DNA of 64,000 bases from Candolleomyces eurysporus (lineage: Eukaryota; Basidiomycota; Agaricomycetes; Agaricales; Psathyrellaceae): positions 1-64,000 of the forward strand of contig JANBPK010001472.1 of NCBI GenBank assembly GCA_027579435.1, given 5' to 3'. The notes beneath the pieces are model-generated. The model made no database searches. It was given only the letters and a program-made list of their open reading frames with translations, and was not told where the DNA came from. Below, one piece after another: positions 22,354 through 34,622 of this stretch (its first letter is position 1; every line of letters begins with the position of its first letter). Both the position numbers and the translations under genes were made by a program.

Positions 22354-24954
22354 GTCTTTGAACGTGTTCAGAGTAGGGGCAGTCAAGGGGTGAGGCTGTG
22401 CGCACCGTCGTCCTCGACGTCCTCGTTGTTGGGCTCCCGAGACTGGACAAAATCCATCTGCGGTGCAGAGAAGCGTCAAAGAAGAAACAAGGACGTTGAG
22501 AACGCGACGCACCCGTGGAAGGATTGATGAAGGACAAGGAAAATAACGGGGGTAGGGCGTCCGTGATGCGAACGCACACCAAGAGGCCTTTCCTTTATGC
22601 TCGATGCAGGAGTTCCCACCAACTGTAGGGGACGAAATGTCGCTGGCTTCGACCACGTCTTTGCAACCCTAATTCCGGGAGGTCCTCCTCATGTCCGACA
22701 GCGAATGTCCAAAGACAATAAGAAAAAGAAACCACACATCGAGGTGTACGTTGAATCTGAATCGCTGATACCCGAATTCGACCTCTGTGGACCCAGGCTA
22801 TCGGAAGCATCACGATCCAGGAAGACATATCCTCGGATGGGAATATGGATCCCGGAGCATGGAACCCGCAAGTCTGGGTCTCCGTAGCTGGGCGATGACG
22901 TTCCTTTCACCTTGTTGACTGCTATCACACGATAAGCGAATGGACAGTTCTTGGAGGAGCTCACCGCCATTTCCTCGTCTGCAATCACCGTAGACGCCCC
23001 CTCTCCTTCCTGCTATCGTAGCATTGCCAGTGCCAATGGTGCCTGCATGGGAAAATCTCGGGCGCAATTGCGAGATGACGATGATGCCGAGATGCCGTGA
23101 GATATGAGAATCCCCGACTGCAACCGACCCCAGACCGCACCAATTCGTTCAGCACCAATGGCGGGGCAGAAATACCCCAGAAGGCCGTTCGCAGAGCCTC
23201 GTCCGACCAGAGCTTCGTCCCACAACAATCCGAAATTACGATACCCGCCTTCGACAAGGCAATGCCCATTATCGTACGAGCTTTGCCTCTGGATGGGATT
23301 CCCAATCCTAAACATGCACTTCCGCTGACCTTCTCCAATTCTTTGAAATGTGAAGAATTAATTTCCAGTTCATTTCACGACTATGTAACTTTCTGAGTCA
23401 AATTTGCTGCAATGAACAGCCTTGAAATGCGCCGCAATATTACGGAAATTCATCTCAGGTATACATAGAGCACCTCATAAAACGTAACAGATGCTCGGCG
23501 GTAGCTCGCCACTGATTCTTCTTTCCTGGCTCTGTCAAGCGCCACTTATATTCGCACAAGCCAACCATCCTGAGCTCTGCCTTTGGGAAATTCGTCCAGG
23601 ACGACGGTCTGTGAGCTCGGTGAGTCACAGAAATCAATATCTAATCGCTGGCAGATATTGATGATGTGAGCGAATGTCGAATCCAGAGATGCCCCAACCG
23701 TGTCCGAGATCAACGCCATTCAGCTGTCCACCTGCACCAGGTTGACGGGCCGAGATTGCCCTATTCAGTCGGATCCAGCAACTCGTTTCCTTCGAGAATC
23801 ATGAAGCATGACACTACCCAGATACGTGGTTCCCGTTGTTCTCCACTTTCGACAGAATGCCGCCATCGTCATCCTGGTGCCCAAGCCTACTCCCTGGGGA
23901 TTAGTAGCTGTCACCCGAGCGTTAGTTCCATCGATCAGCACTTCAGGCGAAGCCTCATTGGAGGAGGTCCGTGCCTATCGATTATCTTTGACATTTTTCG
24001 AGAAATGGTCATGTACGTACATAGGTCTAGACCCACAAATCCTGTCGTGACTTGGAAATTACCTCTCCCCGCTATAGGAAGTCGTCACTCTTGTCCTGCA
24101 GGAGAAATTTGCGTCATCGAGCTCGAACTTGACATCGGCTGTGACGAGCCCTCGCCTTGCCCTGCCCAGTTCCACCCGACTCTCTACATCGTTCACCGTA
24201 TCAGGTATTTATTTGGTTTACCCTTGTCAATGCAAAAAATATTTTCGCGCTCTACGGCACTCTACCTGGGTGCCCATGCGCCTATTTTGATCAGGTCACC
24301 CTGAATTTCTGAACGGAGCCAAATTGACAGGTCTCATGGAGAAATTCTTGCCTGCTTTGACCTCCGGCGGATGCTAACCTTCTTCTGAGATCGTATTCTT
24401 CGCGATCTATGATTTCCATCAAGCGACCCACCAACGGCCCCCATTACCATTGTCCGAAGTGCGGGCGCACTCGCACAATGCAACTTGTTTATCCGGTACT
24501 CCCATCTGTGTTAAGTATACTGATGGTTCGATGGTCTATTTACGAAAGCACTGGACCCAGCATGCGATATTCCCAAGGATCTCCATCTATCATCTCACAT
24601 ATAGAGTTATCAGTCGATTCCAGGCTGTTGTTTATCAGCGGGAGTTGGGAGTCTTTCACATGTTTGAGCCCTTCTCAATTTGGTTGGAACGATGCTTATA
24701 TATTCGTCGACATTTCTGTAAGTCGACGGCGACGACTCAATTGGCCAGTGGTCACGAACTTCCCCGAGCCCTTATCGATATCTGTATACACTCCAATCCG
24801 GCGTACACTATCTTGAGAAAATGCTAGTATTTTGGGAAGAAATTTGATATACACGACCGGGTTGTTATCGCCAAGTTCCGAAAATAGGGATAAGCTGAGT
24901 ACACACTCCTGAGTTATGGAGCTGAATTCAAATAGCAAACTCTGGGTTACTAAT
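22354..24954. other. Unassigned 2.6 kb between HMG and MFS genes
   Basis: Frames of 60-210 codons occur on both strands (for example 22597-22887 +, 22985-23338 -, 23666-24304 + and 24409-24816 +), but they overlap and I recognise no domain. 22597-22887 (+) looks the most protein-like (IEVYVESESLIPEFDLCGP). A small intron-rich gene or a decayed one is likely here. The region upstream of 22353 should include the HMG promoter. Confidence 0.35.
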
Positions 24955-27619
24955 CTATAAGACATAACGGAAATCCCGGTTCTCAATGTCGGTGAGATCA
25001 AGGAAGGCCTAGTATCCCGTTTCAGCGTTGCAACGCACCCCACACCAGTGACTGCGTATAGAACTCACCTTGTCGACGTGTTGCTTCGCCACAGTGCCAT
25101 CATCCAACTCCCGCTTCACGTAAACGTCGTCGTACTTAGTACTTCGGGGTTCTCGCTCCCGACGTTTGTTTTCCAAGGCGAGCATCGTTCGAAGCATGAG
25201 CAATAGGACAGCTGACACGAACACACACAAGGATACTATAATCCAAGGGATCCGGTTCCTTGGTCCAATAGAATTGTGAGCATACGACACAGCGAAAAGG
25301 GGAAAAGCGCACCTCGGCTGGTACTGCTTCTTCCACATAAGGGGACCAACAGCAAGGCCAAGATATGCGGCAATCAAGACAATGGCATTGGTCGTTATAC
25401 CTTTGAATGACTGAATCAAACATGCGGAGAATCGGTGGGTCAATTGTGGGCTTACGTTTGGTATGGCCGGCGGTGAGGGATGTCACCCATCCCAAGAAAA
25501 CGGTGTAAGGAATGCTAACCCAGACTATGAATGAAGAGTGGTCAGTAAGGCCTCCGAATGAAAATTGAAGAATACGCCTTGACTAACATGAAAGCCAGTA
25601 CATGAAAAGGAGCGCAATTTTGTTCTCGGATGGGAGTATATTGATCAGAATAGACCCCACAAGCGGCGGGATCGAGGTTAAAATAGTGGCATAACCTCTG
25701 CCGACGGCCGGTATGCAGGAGAGGTAAATTCCAATAGAAATCCCAATAACTTCGAATAGCTTCAGTCATAATTGCTTGTGTGCATGTGTGAGNAAAAAAC
25801 CCACTGGACACAACGCCATCTGCGCAGCTCAAGAGCGTCGTTTGTAGCGCATTGAAGCCGAGCTGCGATACAATGATTTGCTTTTGGAAAGTCATCTGTT
25901 CGTCCACAGGAATAACTTGAGCCAGGCCAACCCATATACCTGCTTTCGGAGGGACTCACAGAGACAGGGACATGTCTACCGGCTTTGTGAGCGTTTGGGG
26001 ATCCATCAACACACACAGGCCCTGAACTCACGATAGAAATCCAAACCCGGCCATGATCCAGACCTTCGAATCCTTCAGCGTCTCTATGAACCTGAAGAGG
26101 CGAGTAGTGAATGAGGCGGTCAACAATCCGGAGCCGACAAAATCTCAATTATAGAAGACACACTGTTCTCGCTTCCATCGCTTATTTTCCACACCCGCTT
26201 GATTGACCTTGATCCGCTGCACAGTCAAGATACGCTCTTCAGGGGTCAGGAAGCGAGCAGTCGTCGGCGAATCGGGGAAGAAAATGCTGGGGAACGTCAG
26301 GATCTCGTCGGTGATAGTTGTGGGGGCTAACACGTACAAGAAAACCACTCCGAACAAGAAAGTGACTATGCCCATGATAATCATCATCCTACGTCGCCTA
26401 TGAGAACCGTGGCAGACGCCAATGATACACAAACCTACCACTGCCAGGGCATAAGCCTCGTTCCCTATTTAAAAGGTATTTCACTACTGACGAAACATGT
26501 CGAAGCGAACGAAGCTTACCGTGATGTGGAGTAATCCGAATGCAAGGAAACCTAAGAAGCTGCTTCCACACATCCCAGCCATATCTACGTATGACAACGA
26601 ATCATTAAGTAGTGACAATTGAGAGAACACGATGATACCCACACCAGTACCCAACACGTTGAGTGTGTTCTTTCCTGGTGTAGAACATCGACGTCACAAG
26701 CATAAAGCCAGGCAATATAACACCTGATTCGATCAATCAATGGATGTCAAGTCGAAGGACAACAACAAGTTGAACACTACCTTCGCACATTCCGAGTACT
26801 ATCCGACATGCGACCAAAGCTCCAAAGGATTTACACGCAGCATGGGCGAGCAGAGCGACCGACCAGACCAGGATGTTGAGACTGCAAATGATCAACAGGG
26901 TGAGCCGCTAAATTCCGTTCAAGCTTTCATGAGCACGGCTACCTCATCCACTTTCCGATTGGAAACCTTTGTAGTGCTAGATTTTGCGGATACTGAATGA
27001 GTGGAAGCCTTTCCGTCATCCTCGGCCCTGGAAAAAAACTGATCCATAACAACATACCTCGACAGCCAGAATCGTGATGTAAAGTATAGTTGCTAGCCAG
27101 TTGAATTCATCTTGGGTCAAGTTGGCACCCTCGCTGTTGCAGAGAATCAGTACTTCGAACGAGTTGATTTATGAAAAACAGCTGACAAGATACCCAGAAT
27201 TGCGGATTGGGCGACGACGACTTGATCAGCAATCATGATACTGGTGATCGCGCAAGTTAAAATGTGTGTATGCAGCGATACGAATCGACGACATTACGAA
27301 CATAAAAGTGACTGTGATAATCAAACGATCAGTTGAGACGTATCACGAATGAATGGCAGTTGAAGACGTACAGCACATGAGGGGTAACAAATGTCTATCG
27401 ATCTTTTTTTCTGGNAAAAAAAGACCGAAGGGTGTTAGCGACCTGGACTACTTTTGCTGATCAGCGGCCAGAGTCATACCTCAGCCGGTTCGCGACCTCA
27501 GGCGTGAGGTTCTCCGCTGCATCTTCAGCGATGATGGCTGCCGTGTCGATATCGCGAGCCTGAACAGTGATAGACCGATCCTTGCCGTCGTCTAGCTCGA
27601 TATCCCTGGAAGAAGCCAT
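24955..27619 (-). CDS. MFS transporter, Dal5/allantoate permease-like (ACS family), copy A
   Basis: The N-terminal exon starts MASSRDIELDDGKDRSI at 27619. Small exons then carry the membrane segments. Clear family blocks are FLFGVVFLYVLAPTTI, then FFPDSPTTARFLTPEERILT and VQRIKVNQAGVENKRWK in the central loop, QLGFNALQTTLLSCADGVVS, and AVGRGYATILTSIPPLVGSI. The last blocks are KGITTNAIVLIAAYLGLAVG, KYDDVYVKRELDDGTVAKQH and, after an intron, LDLTDIENRDFRYVL, the usual Dal5-family tail. The stop is at 24955-24957. These proteins are plasma-membrane anion symporters for allantoate, nicotinate and other organic anions; the substrate here is unknown. N characters at 25793 and 27415 fall in or beside introns. 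Exon borders are only partly resolved. Confidence 0.82.
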
Positions 27620-28439
27620 GGTGGAGAGAGCCGTTGTTCAGATGTCCTAGTATGATTCTCCGGGAAGAATGGGCGATAAGGCTCTTGTACAAGCCCTTAT
27701 ATACAGGACTGCACCTCTGATGACTTACCATACTAGCAGGAGGAACATCCGACCGGACCTGAACGACATTAGAAGCAGACGACTGAGCCAGAGCACGAAA
27801 CACAAATGGTTGTAGTAACGTTACCACGTGTCTATCCAGCCCGACTAGTTAGTCCGAGCTTCGCAAACTCCACTGCTATCGAGTTGAAACGAGTTCGCTT
27901 CGTGATCACTTGACCTAGGGCCTGGGACGCTATGGGATAGTTTCATTACGAATTCAATGAATAGAAGCACATAGCTGACAATCGAAGACAAACCAATCAA
28001 CCAGCGTGGGGTGGCCTGGGAGTAAGAAGTGGGTTTGAAGCATGGAAGTCAGTCTTGGAACAAAGGAAATTGTCTCTTTATCACTTTCTTATAAGAATAG
28101 GTGATAATTGGCCGTGTAAGAGTTGCTGAGCAAACGCGAGGGATCGGCTTGGACCAGAAGATTTAATTTCGCCATTAGCCAGCTTGAGTGCACAGTTACG
28201 GGACAGAGAACCGTCAATTCTTCAACCAGACGCCGGCAGTGCATTTTAGTACAATGAGATAGGGTGGTATCGTCTACGAGGTCAAAAAGTCTGGGATCCT
28301 CAAGACAACTCGAGACGTGGAGTTGCTTTCAAGGTTGGCGTTCTGGCATCATTGACGTTGGCCGGCGCCTGGGAATATAACAAACGCAACTACAAGTAAA
28401 TAAACGAATTGGAATCCCTCATTTCCTGTCAACTTGTGA
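27620..28439. promoter_or_regulatory. Upstream region of MFS copy A
   Basis: 820 bp with no recognised gene; it must contain the promoter of the transporter. No motif can be assigned. Confidence 0.3.
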
Positions 28440-29050
28440 CTGGTCTTGAGCTAATCGCCCCCATTGTTCCCTCGCCCACTCCATAGACTGCCGACGACTT
28501 AAGGTTGTGGTAAAGAGCCTGATCCTCCTAAGCATGTTGCACCCTTGGAGACTCGTAAACCACTTGATATTCGAATCCGACGTCTGCCTCCCGAATCGCA
28601 GCCCGTAGGCCTCTCTGGCCTTCCTCTCCGCCTAACAATTGCGTCCTTGAGCCCTTCGAAGGCTTTCTGATCTCGCACATCCGCCGCTGTAGCTCAAGAA
28701 TTGAGATGAGCGGGAATATGGAGGCCCGTAACGCCACAGTAATAGCTGAAGTGCTCCGCGCGCTCTTGAATGCATCTCTCTCGCTCCAGAATCCTGAGGT
28801 CCAGCACTACTCTCTGCACTTTCCTTCTCCTGACCGCCTTAATAACCGGTGTCGAGCTTTGGATCTGCAGTGTTCATGAACAGGAGGTCGATGGTACGTT
28901 CAGTGACCTCGGCTGAGTTGTCAGTCCCAGTGCCTGTTTGGCCAAGGCTGAAGCGCTGAAGAATAGGTGAGTTGGACGTCCGGAAGGAACTTGGCGGTTG
29001 AGGCAACCAGTGATTCGGCCTCCTCACATGAGCTCCTTTGTCTGAGCGCC
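28440..29050 (-). pseudogene. Decayed paralogue of the 29864-30925 gene
   Basis: The DNA aligns with 29880-30340 on the same strand: both contain TTGTTCCCTC and ACTGCCGAC near the 3' end. At protein level ISILELQRRM here matches LDVLELQRRV there, in the same position. The reading frame is shifted and stopped several times and the N-terminal half is missing or unrecognisable. It is a tandem duplicate that has decayed. Confidence 0.65.
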
Positions 29051-29863
29051 TCCAACGGCGTGGTCGTCAGCCTCAGCGACGTCGACATTAAGGCCAGCGG
29101 CTGATAGAACCGGCTGTGGGGCCGAAGAAGCAGTAACTTTGAGTCTGCACGCAGTCATTTTTATATCGAACCCCTTGCTGTCCTTGTCGACCCTTGAGCT
29201 CGATCGGAAACGGAAGATGGTGGCAAAGTGGGTCTTCCCTTACAGAGCCTTTCTGTTTCCTCTTAGAAAAGGGTAGGGAATGGACCAATGGAGTAGCCAT
29301 TACATACCATAGAGCGGAGATATAAATATGCATATACATTCTCGCGACATGGAACACGAGGCGTTGTACCTACCACGATGGACAACACAGAGTTAGAGAT
29401 TCACCCATCTTGTTTTCACAGGTGGCCATGATAAGAGTGGTGGATCTGGATACACCTGGAGATTACACGTTGGATGAGATTACCAGGTCCATCATGGGAT
29501 AGGTAAGTGATAACGATGATGATCAAAGGAGAGGAAGAACTGATAATTGAAGGTGGATTTACCCCCTCGCATAGGGAATCAACCAGGAACAAATACTAGA
29601 AGCGAAAAAACGTTTCGCTCCGCTTCGGTGTTTCTTGTCCAGAACTCCTAAATCTTTCAACTCAGCCAAACGATCTCACCCCCAAGCCCGAGTCAGCTCA
29701 TCCAAAATAATTGGCCCATGATTGACTGGCCGTGTGCTCGCTGCCCCGTCTTCTCGCGCCCGGGTCACTTACTCAACGAATAATTGGAACAGTCCAAGAG
29801 GCCAGGGCAAATGAATATCAGTGATTTCACCCGATATTGATGATACATGAGGGATAACCCAAA
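29051..29863. other. Intergenic region between paralogue and parent gene
   Basis: 813 bp; no gene or repeat recognised. Small open frames on the minus strand (29088-29357) have no family signature. Confidence 0.3.
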
Positions 29864-30925
29864 TTATGATATCCCCCCAAGTTGTGGATGAGTTATCCGC
29901 CTCAGTTGTTCCCTCACCCACTTCCCGTACTGCCGACGCCTTTCTGGGACTTGATAACGCAGATCCTGCCAAAGGTTGTGATAGCGCAACTGCTCCCTCC
30001 GTGCATCTAGCACCTTTGGACAGTCCTTCTTCCCGGGCCCAGCAGATGTCGCCTTCAAAGCCTTCTTAGCTTTCCTCGTGGCGTAGTAGAGACGTCTTTG
30101 AGCCCTACGGTGGTCGCGTTTGGCTCCAGCTACTCGCCTTTGAAGCTCGAGAACATCTAGATGAGTAGGAATCGGGATATCTGGAACGTCATTGCAATAG
30201 TTGAGCTGAAGTTCTTCGGCATCCTGAACATGGTCTGTCCCGTCGGCTGGCGCTTGATAATGGCGAAAGGGCTTCAGGCTTAGGCCACCAAACCGCAAAT
30301 CGAGTGAGGCAAGGGCGAGATCAAGCTCGCTCGCTCCACCTTCGAACGATTTATTCACACTTGCGTAGTCGATTCTTGGCTTCTTTGACACACCCCTAAC
30401 TTGCTCTGGCCCGCCATCATGGTCTGTCTGCAAGTCCCTCTTTCTCTTGCCTTTTACAACATCTCGAGCCTCACCACTGATTTCTGCGGGTTTCACTACC
30501 CGCCACTTGTGACTGGACGTATGCTTCGGCCGCCCAGGACTCCGTTGACGTGAAAGCTTCTGACTATGTCCTGCGACTGCGGTGGAGTCCTTGATCACCA
30601 GATTCTGTTGAGCCATTGTCGAGAGGCCATCGAACTCAACATCAGACACGAGCCCAGTGATTTCGGACGTAGCCGATATCTCGACGCGCTGAGGATGAGG
30701 TCCGTCTGAGTGTGAGGCGTCAATCAGCAGAGCCTTTGTAACTGAAGGTTGATCGAGTTCAGTGTCTCGCGCAACCTGGGTGATCGAGGTAACCGGTGCC
30801 GCAATCTGTTCAGTGCGAGGTCTTTCGGGATGAGCGCCCCCAGCAGGTCGGTCAACGTCGACACTGGGCATGGTTAGAAGTGCAGCCGGAGGTTGGGGAG
30901 TCGGTTCGAGCTTGTACGAGGTCAT
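29864..30925 (-). CDS. Hypothetical protein, charged, possibly nuclear
   Basis: A single open frame of 353 aa starting MTSYKLEPTPQPPAALLTMP; the frame is open a little further upstream but without an ATG. The first 130 residues are polar and low complexity. A basic stretch near the middle (GKRKRDLQTDHDGG) could be a nuclear localisation signal. The C-terminal third is rich in Arg/Lys/Glu and helical (LDVLELQRRVAGAKRDHRRA, KKALKA, RRQYGKWVREQLRRI), perhaps a coiled coil. I do not recognise the family. A degraded tandem copy lies at 28440-29050, so it belongs to a small duplicated family. Confidence 0.6.
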   Translation of the reverse strand: MTSYKLEPTPQPPAALLTMPSVDVDRPAGGAHPERPRTEQIAAPVTSITQVARDTELDQPSVTKALLIDASHSDGPHPQRVEISATSEITGLVSDVEFDGLSTMAQQNLVIKDSTAVAGHSQKLSRQRSPGRPKHTSSHKWRVVKPAEISGEARDVVKGKRKRDLQTDHDGGPEQVRGVSKKPRIDYASVNKSFEGGASELDLALASLDLRFGGLSLKPFRHYQAPADGTDHVQDAEELQLNYCNDVPDIPIPTHLDVLELQRRVAGAKRDHRRAQRRLYYATRKAKKALKATSAGPGKKDCPKVLDARREQLRYHNLWQDLRYQVPERRRQYGKWVREQLRRITHPQLGGIS

Positions 30926-31774
30926 GTCGCCAGTCGATGTAAGTTTGAGTTGAATCGAAGGATGAACAGATGAAAAGCAGAGCACTTATACATCATGGAT
31001 TCGGATTCATTAGTCCTTGTATACAATTTTGGAACGTTGAGCACAAAGGTGGACCATGATCAGCCAACAAGGAGAACAAAGAACACAAAGCCTGCCGGTC
31101 CCTGGTCCTTGTTTGCGAGTAGTCATGGTGCCACTGCTGATGTGCTTGGATACTTATGTACACGTTTCGTATCTCCTAATTGTCCATTTGCAAACTCGTA
31201 CTATCTTCATTCCACATCCAAATTTTACTTCGAAGGTCAAGACGATAAGAAATCGGATACGACATACTCTCAAGAAAACCCGAGTGCATCCGACCCCCCC
31301 AGGCACCCTGAGGATGCTGTGGACTGACCTCCCAGAATGCGTGCACAACGAGAAAGGGTTCGGGATTATCAAACAACTTTGAGTTAGAGCTCGGACTTCC
31401 GAACAAGCGGTCGAGGGGCCAATATTTGGCATTTGTTTGGACACGGAAATCACTGATAAGTATGCCCTTCGAGTGTGAGGTGCCTATTGTCTTGAGAAAG
31501 AACGTTTAGAAACTCTGATTCAAAGAGAACCCAATGGGCCCGAGTGGCTCAGCGGCGGACAAGAGACACCCCGCAGTAAATATAAGGTTGACGACAATTG
31601 TATAACTGATATAAGTACAACGATACGATCTACGCGTCAGAACAAGGTCAGTCCAGCTTCAGAAAGACCAGCTTAACCACCGAAGGCTAATAACAAGAGC
31701 GAGATACACGGTCCGATCAACAGTCCGCGAGACGAGGGAAACTTGAACCCAAGGATATGACCACCAACGTATGC
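30926..31774. other. Intergenic region between hypothetical gene and actin
   Basis: 849 bp upstream of the hypothetical gene and downstream of actin. Frames at 30995-31327 and 31056-31382 (+) overlap and show no domain, so I do not call them. Confidence 0.3.
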
Positions 31775-33223
31775 TTAGAAGCATTCTAAAACATCGATCA
31801 CGGTCAGAGCTACGCGCACAGAAATTGAGCTGAGAAACATACTGCGATGAACGATTCCTGGACCAGACTCATCATATTCCTCCTTGGAGATCCACATGCT
31901 CTGGAAGGTACTCAGAGAACCGAGGATACTGCCTCCAATCCAAACCGAATACTTGCGCTCGGGAGGAGCCGTAATCTTGACCTTGATGTTGCTCGGAGCG
32001 AGGGAGACAAGTTCCTTATGCATGCGATCCGTGATACCGGGGAACATGGTGGTACCACCCGAAAGGACGACGTTGGAAAACAGTTCACGACGGACATCGA
32101 TATCGCACTTGAGAATGGAGTTGTAGGCAGCATCGTGAATTCCGGGATCCTCTTTACCAAGCAAGGCTGGGTTGAACAGAGCCTCTGGAGCGCGGAACCT
32201 ATTCGAAGGCAAACGCTAGTAAGCACTGATGCAGTGAGGACTGGAAAGCTTGGCAACTTACCTCTCATTGCTGATATTAATAACCTGCCCATCGGGAAGC
32301 TCATACTGCTTCTCCAACGAGGACGAAGTCGCAGCGACCTGCAATTCGTTCTCAAAGTCGAGTGCAACATAGCACAACTTTTCCTTGATGTCGCGAACAA
32401 TCTCAAGCTCGGCGGAAGTCGTGAACGGATAACCACGCTCGGTCAAGCATTTGACAAGGTACCTTGTGATGTCTCTACCAGCGATATCGATGCGCTGGAT
32501 CGCATGCGGCAACGAGAACCCTTCGTAAATGGGAACGGTATGGGTGACCCCATCCCCAGAGTCCACGACGATACCAGTGGTACGACCAGAGGCGTAGAGA
32601 GAAAGGACGGCCTGAATAGAGACGTAGAACGCGGGGACGTTGAAGGTCTCGAACATGAGTTGAGTCATCTTCTCGCGATTCGCCTTGGGGTTCTGCGGCG
32701 CTTCAGTGAGAAGGACAGGATGCTCCTCCGGGGCGACACGAAGCTCGTTGTAGAAGGTGTGGTGCCATATCTTCTCCATGTCGTCCCAGTTAGTTACAAC
32801 TCCATGCTCGATGGGGTACTTGAGCCGGAGGATGCCTCGCTTGGACTGGGCTTCGTCGCTAGGGACCGTTAGGATTAGTAGTGTCAAATTATAAGGTGAC
32901 GTACCCAACATAAGCTTCTTTCTGACCCATCCCAACCATGATACTTTCGTGACGAGGGCGGCCCACGATGCAAGGGAATACAGCTCGAGGGGCGTCATCA
33001 CCTGAACATATGTGAGTATTGCGTGTGTCGAATAATTGGGAGGGCTACAAACCGGCAACTGTGATATAAGATGTTAAACACCGAATGATGCTACAAATAG
33101 AGGCATGGTACTCACAGCCTGCTTTACACATTCCAGACCCATTGTCGATAATCTGAAACAATTTCAGAACCTGATCACTTGAAGCTATCGCCCACATACC
33201 AACGCTGCCATTTCTTCGTCCAT
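31775..33223 (-). CDS. act1: Actin
   Basis: Seven exons give exactly 375 aa, the standard length: 33200-33223, 33116-33152, 33053-33058, 32905-33001, 32262-32858, 31843-32198 and 31775-31785. The protein starts MDEEMAAL, then [20 protein letters not shown], and ends GPGIVHRKCF. Highly conserved segments include [52 protein letters not shown] and [20 protein letters not shown]. Exon 3 is a 6-nt microexon that supplies part of F-A-G, and the last exon encodes only the end of K plus C-F. No changes in nucleotide-binding residues are seen. The protein forms cytoskeletal filaments. Codon choice favours C-ending codons, as expected for high expression. Confidence 0.97.
33053..33058 (-). other. act1: 6-nt microexon of actin
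   Basis: The flanking introns are 33059-33115 (57 nt, GTGAGT..CACAG) and 33002-33052 (51 nt, GTTTGT..TTCAG). Only TTGCCG between them restores the invariant GFAGDD: GGC T / TT GCC G / GT GAT. Confidence 0.92.
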
Positions 33224-33320
33224 TGTTTCAGATAGCTGATTACTGTTGAGTGCTGATGAGAAGACGCTTGAAAGGAATTCAAAGTCGGTAGTGGTGGAGT
33301 ACCAGGTTGGTCGGAAGCCC

Positions 33321-33330
33321 TCTTATATCT
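33321..33330 (-). promoter_or_regulatory. TATA box of the actin gene
   Basis: AGATATAAGA on the minus strand, about 100 bp upstream of the actin ATG, in a GC-rich context. Position and sequence suit a core promoter. Confidence 0.5.
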
Positions 33331-34237
33331 CTCCGCCCCGTTGCGGCGCAGTAGCGACCGCGCAGAGTCAGTCCAAGGCGAATTTAGGCCTCGAAGACGG
33401 TTAGCGGTTGACGACCGCGAAAGCCAACGTCGTACCACTTCACTTCGACAAAGAGGAAAGCGCCCACGGCTCCACTGCGCAGTAACTGCGCTTGGGCAGG
33501 TTCGTTAAGTTTAAGATTGTTCCCGGGGAGTTGAGGCCGCTGGTGGCTACTAAGAGCTGGAGATCACCACATTTAATCTAAGCCGTCAGGAGGTTCGAAA
33601 CCGGCGAAGGGGGATCTGTAAGTGCCGTCTATTCTTGAGGGGAGGAAGATTACTCACTCTTGTCGCAGCAACTGCGCTGAGAGGGCCACGCTCGAATCAT
33701 ATTTAGCTCCAATTCAAGAACAGAAAAAGTAAAGGGTCAGTGGCGTGTGTCAAGCTTGATCTTGAGCTTCCTCCGGAAGTCGGTATGGGAAAGTGAGTAG
33801 GTTACTAGGTATATTTGGACTGCGGGAGGTGCGGACCATTATCCTTCTTGAAGTGGAAGTCTTTTCAATCAGCATTTCGATAGTCCAAGGCTTTCCAGAA
33901 ANTTTTTTTCTCTTTCCTTTCATCTTCGAGCAAGAATGCTCGTGTTAGTGAATCGGGGAATAGGATGAATATGAATTCTGGCCAGAGGCCAGGAACGGTT
34001 CAAGTAGTCGCCGCGTTCGTTGATAACTGGAGCAAACAAACCCAAATACATGATCGAATGCCGATGCCCCACTCACAGGCAAGAACCTAGACATTGCCGG
34101 CCAGCAAATTTACCGAAGCTTCAATTGCCAGTGGACCTAGGCGTTAAGAGCGATTGATTCCACCTTCATTCAGTCGTTCACATTTAATAGAGCCATGGTC
34201 GGTGGAACAGGCCAGGACATTGAGCACCGGGTTCCGA

Positions 34238-34315
34238 GGCATTTTGGCTCGGGTACTTTACGAGTCTTTACGTAAGGAAAGCTCGTTCTTTTAATCGAAA
34301 CGAGCCCAAAATGCC
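34238..34315. repeat. Nested hairpin
   Basis: GGCATTTTGGCTCG at 34238-34251 pairs with CGAGCCCAAAATGCC at 34301-34315 with one bulge. Inside it, ACGAG at about 34260 pairs with CTCGT at about 34282 around TTTACGTAAGG. The whole forms a two-storey stem of about 78 nt. Confidence 0.6.
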
Positions 34316-34622
34316 AAGAGCGCCGAGTCTTGTACCGGCCCATTTGGAAGGAGCACCTTCCATACCAAGCAATAAAAGTCGGTTTTACCCGAAGCCGAGT
34401 GGAACTAGGTGGCGTGGCAGTGCCACCCCTTATTCCTTGCTTCAGCATTGGCAATGGCTCCTGACTCTGCTGTTTATGCTAATTGACATCCAATTGCAAA
34501 GAAACGGTATAGAAGTAGATTGCATACATCCAGTAAGCGGACAGGCAGTCAAGGAAATGCAACNAAAAAACAGCTTGAGGTCAAGTGGGTTTGCCCTAAG
34601 ACTCCCTTCATACTTCTGAACT

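Noticed and set aside
20806..22656. Unspliced 616-codon frame as the HMG protein
   Set aside because: It places 16 foreign residues inside the HMG box and misses the C-terminal exon. GT-AG splicing restores the canonical box and adds a clean exon at 20283-20786.
31535..31580. tRNA-like start GGCCCGAGTGGCTCAGCGG
   Set aside because: No anticodon arm, T-arm or acceptor closing sequence follows in a plausible spacing.
31847..32872. 341-codon open frame on the plus strand
   Set aside because: It lies antisense to the actin coding exons, whose codon bias keeps the opposite strand open. The minus strand encodes a complete 375-aa actin.
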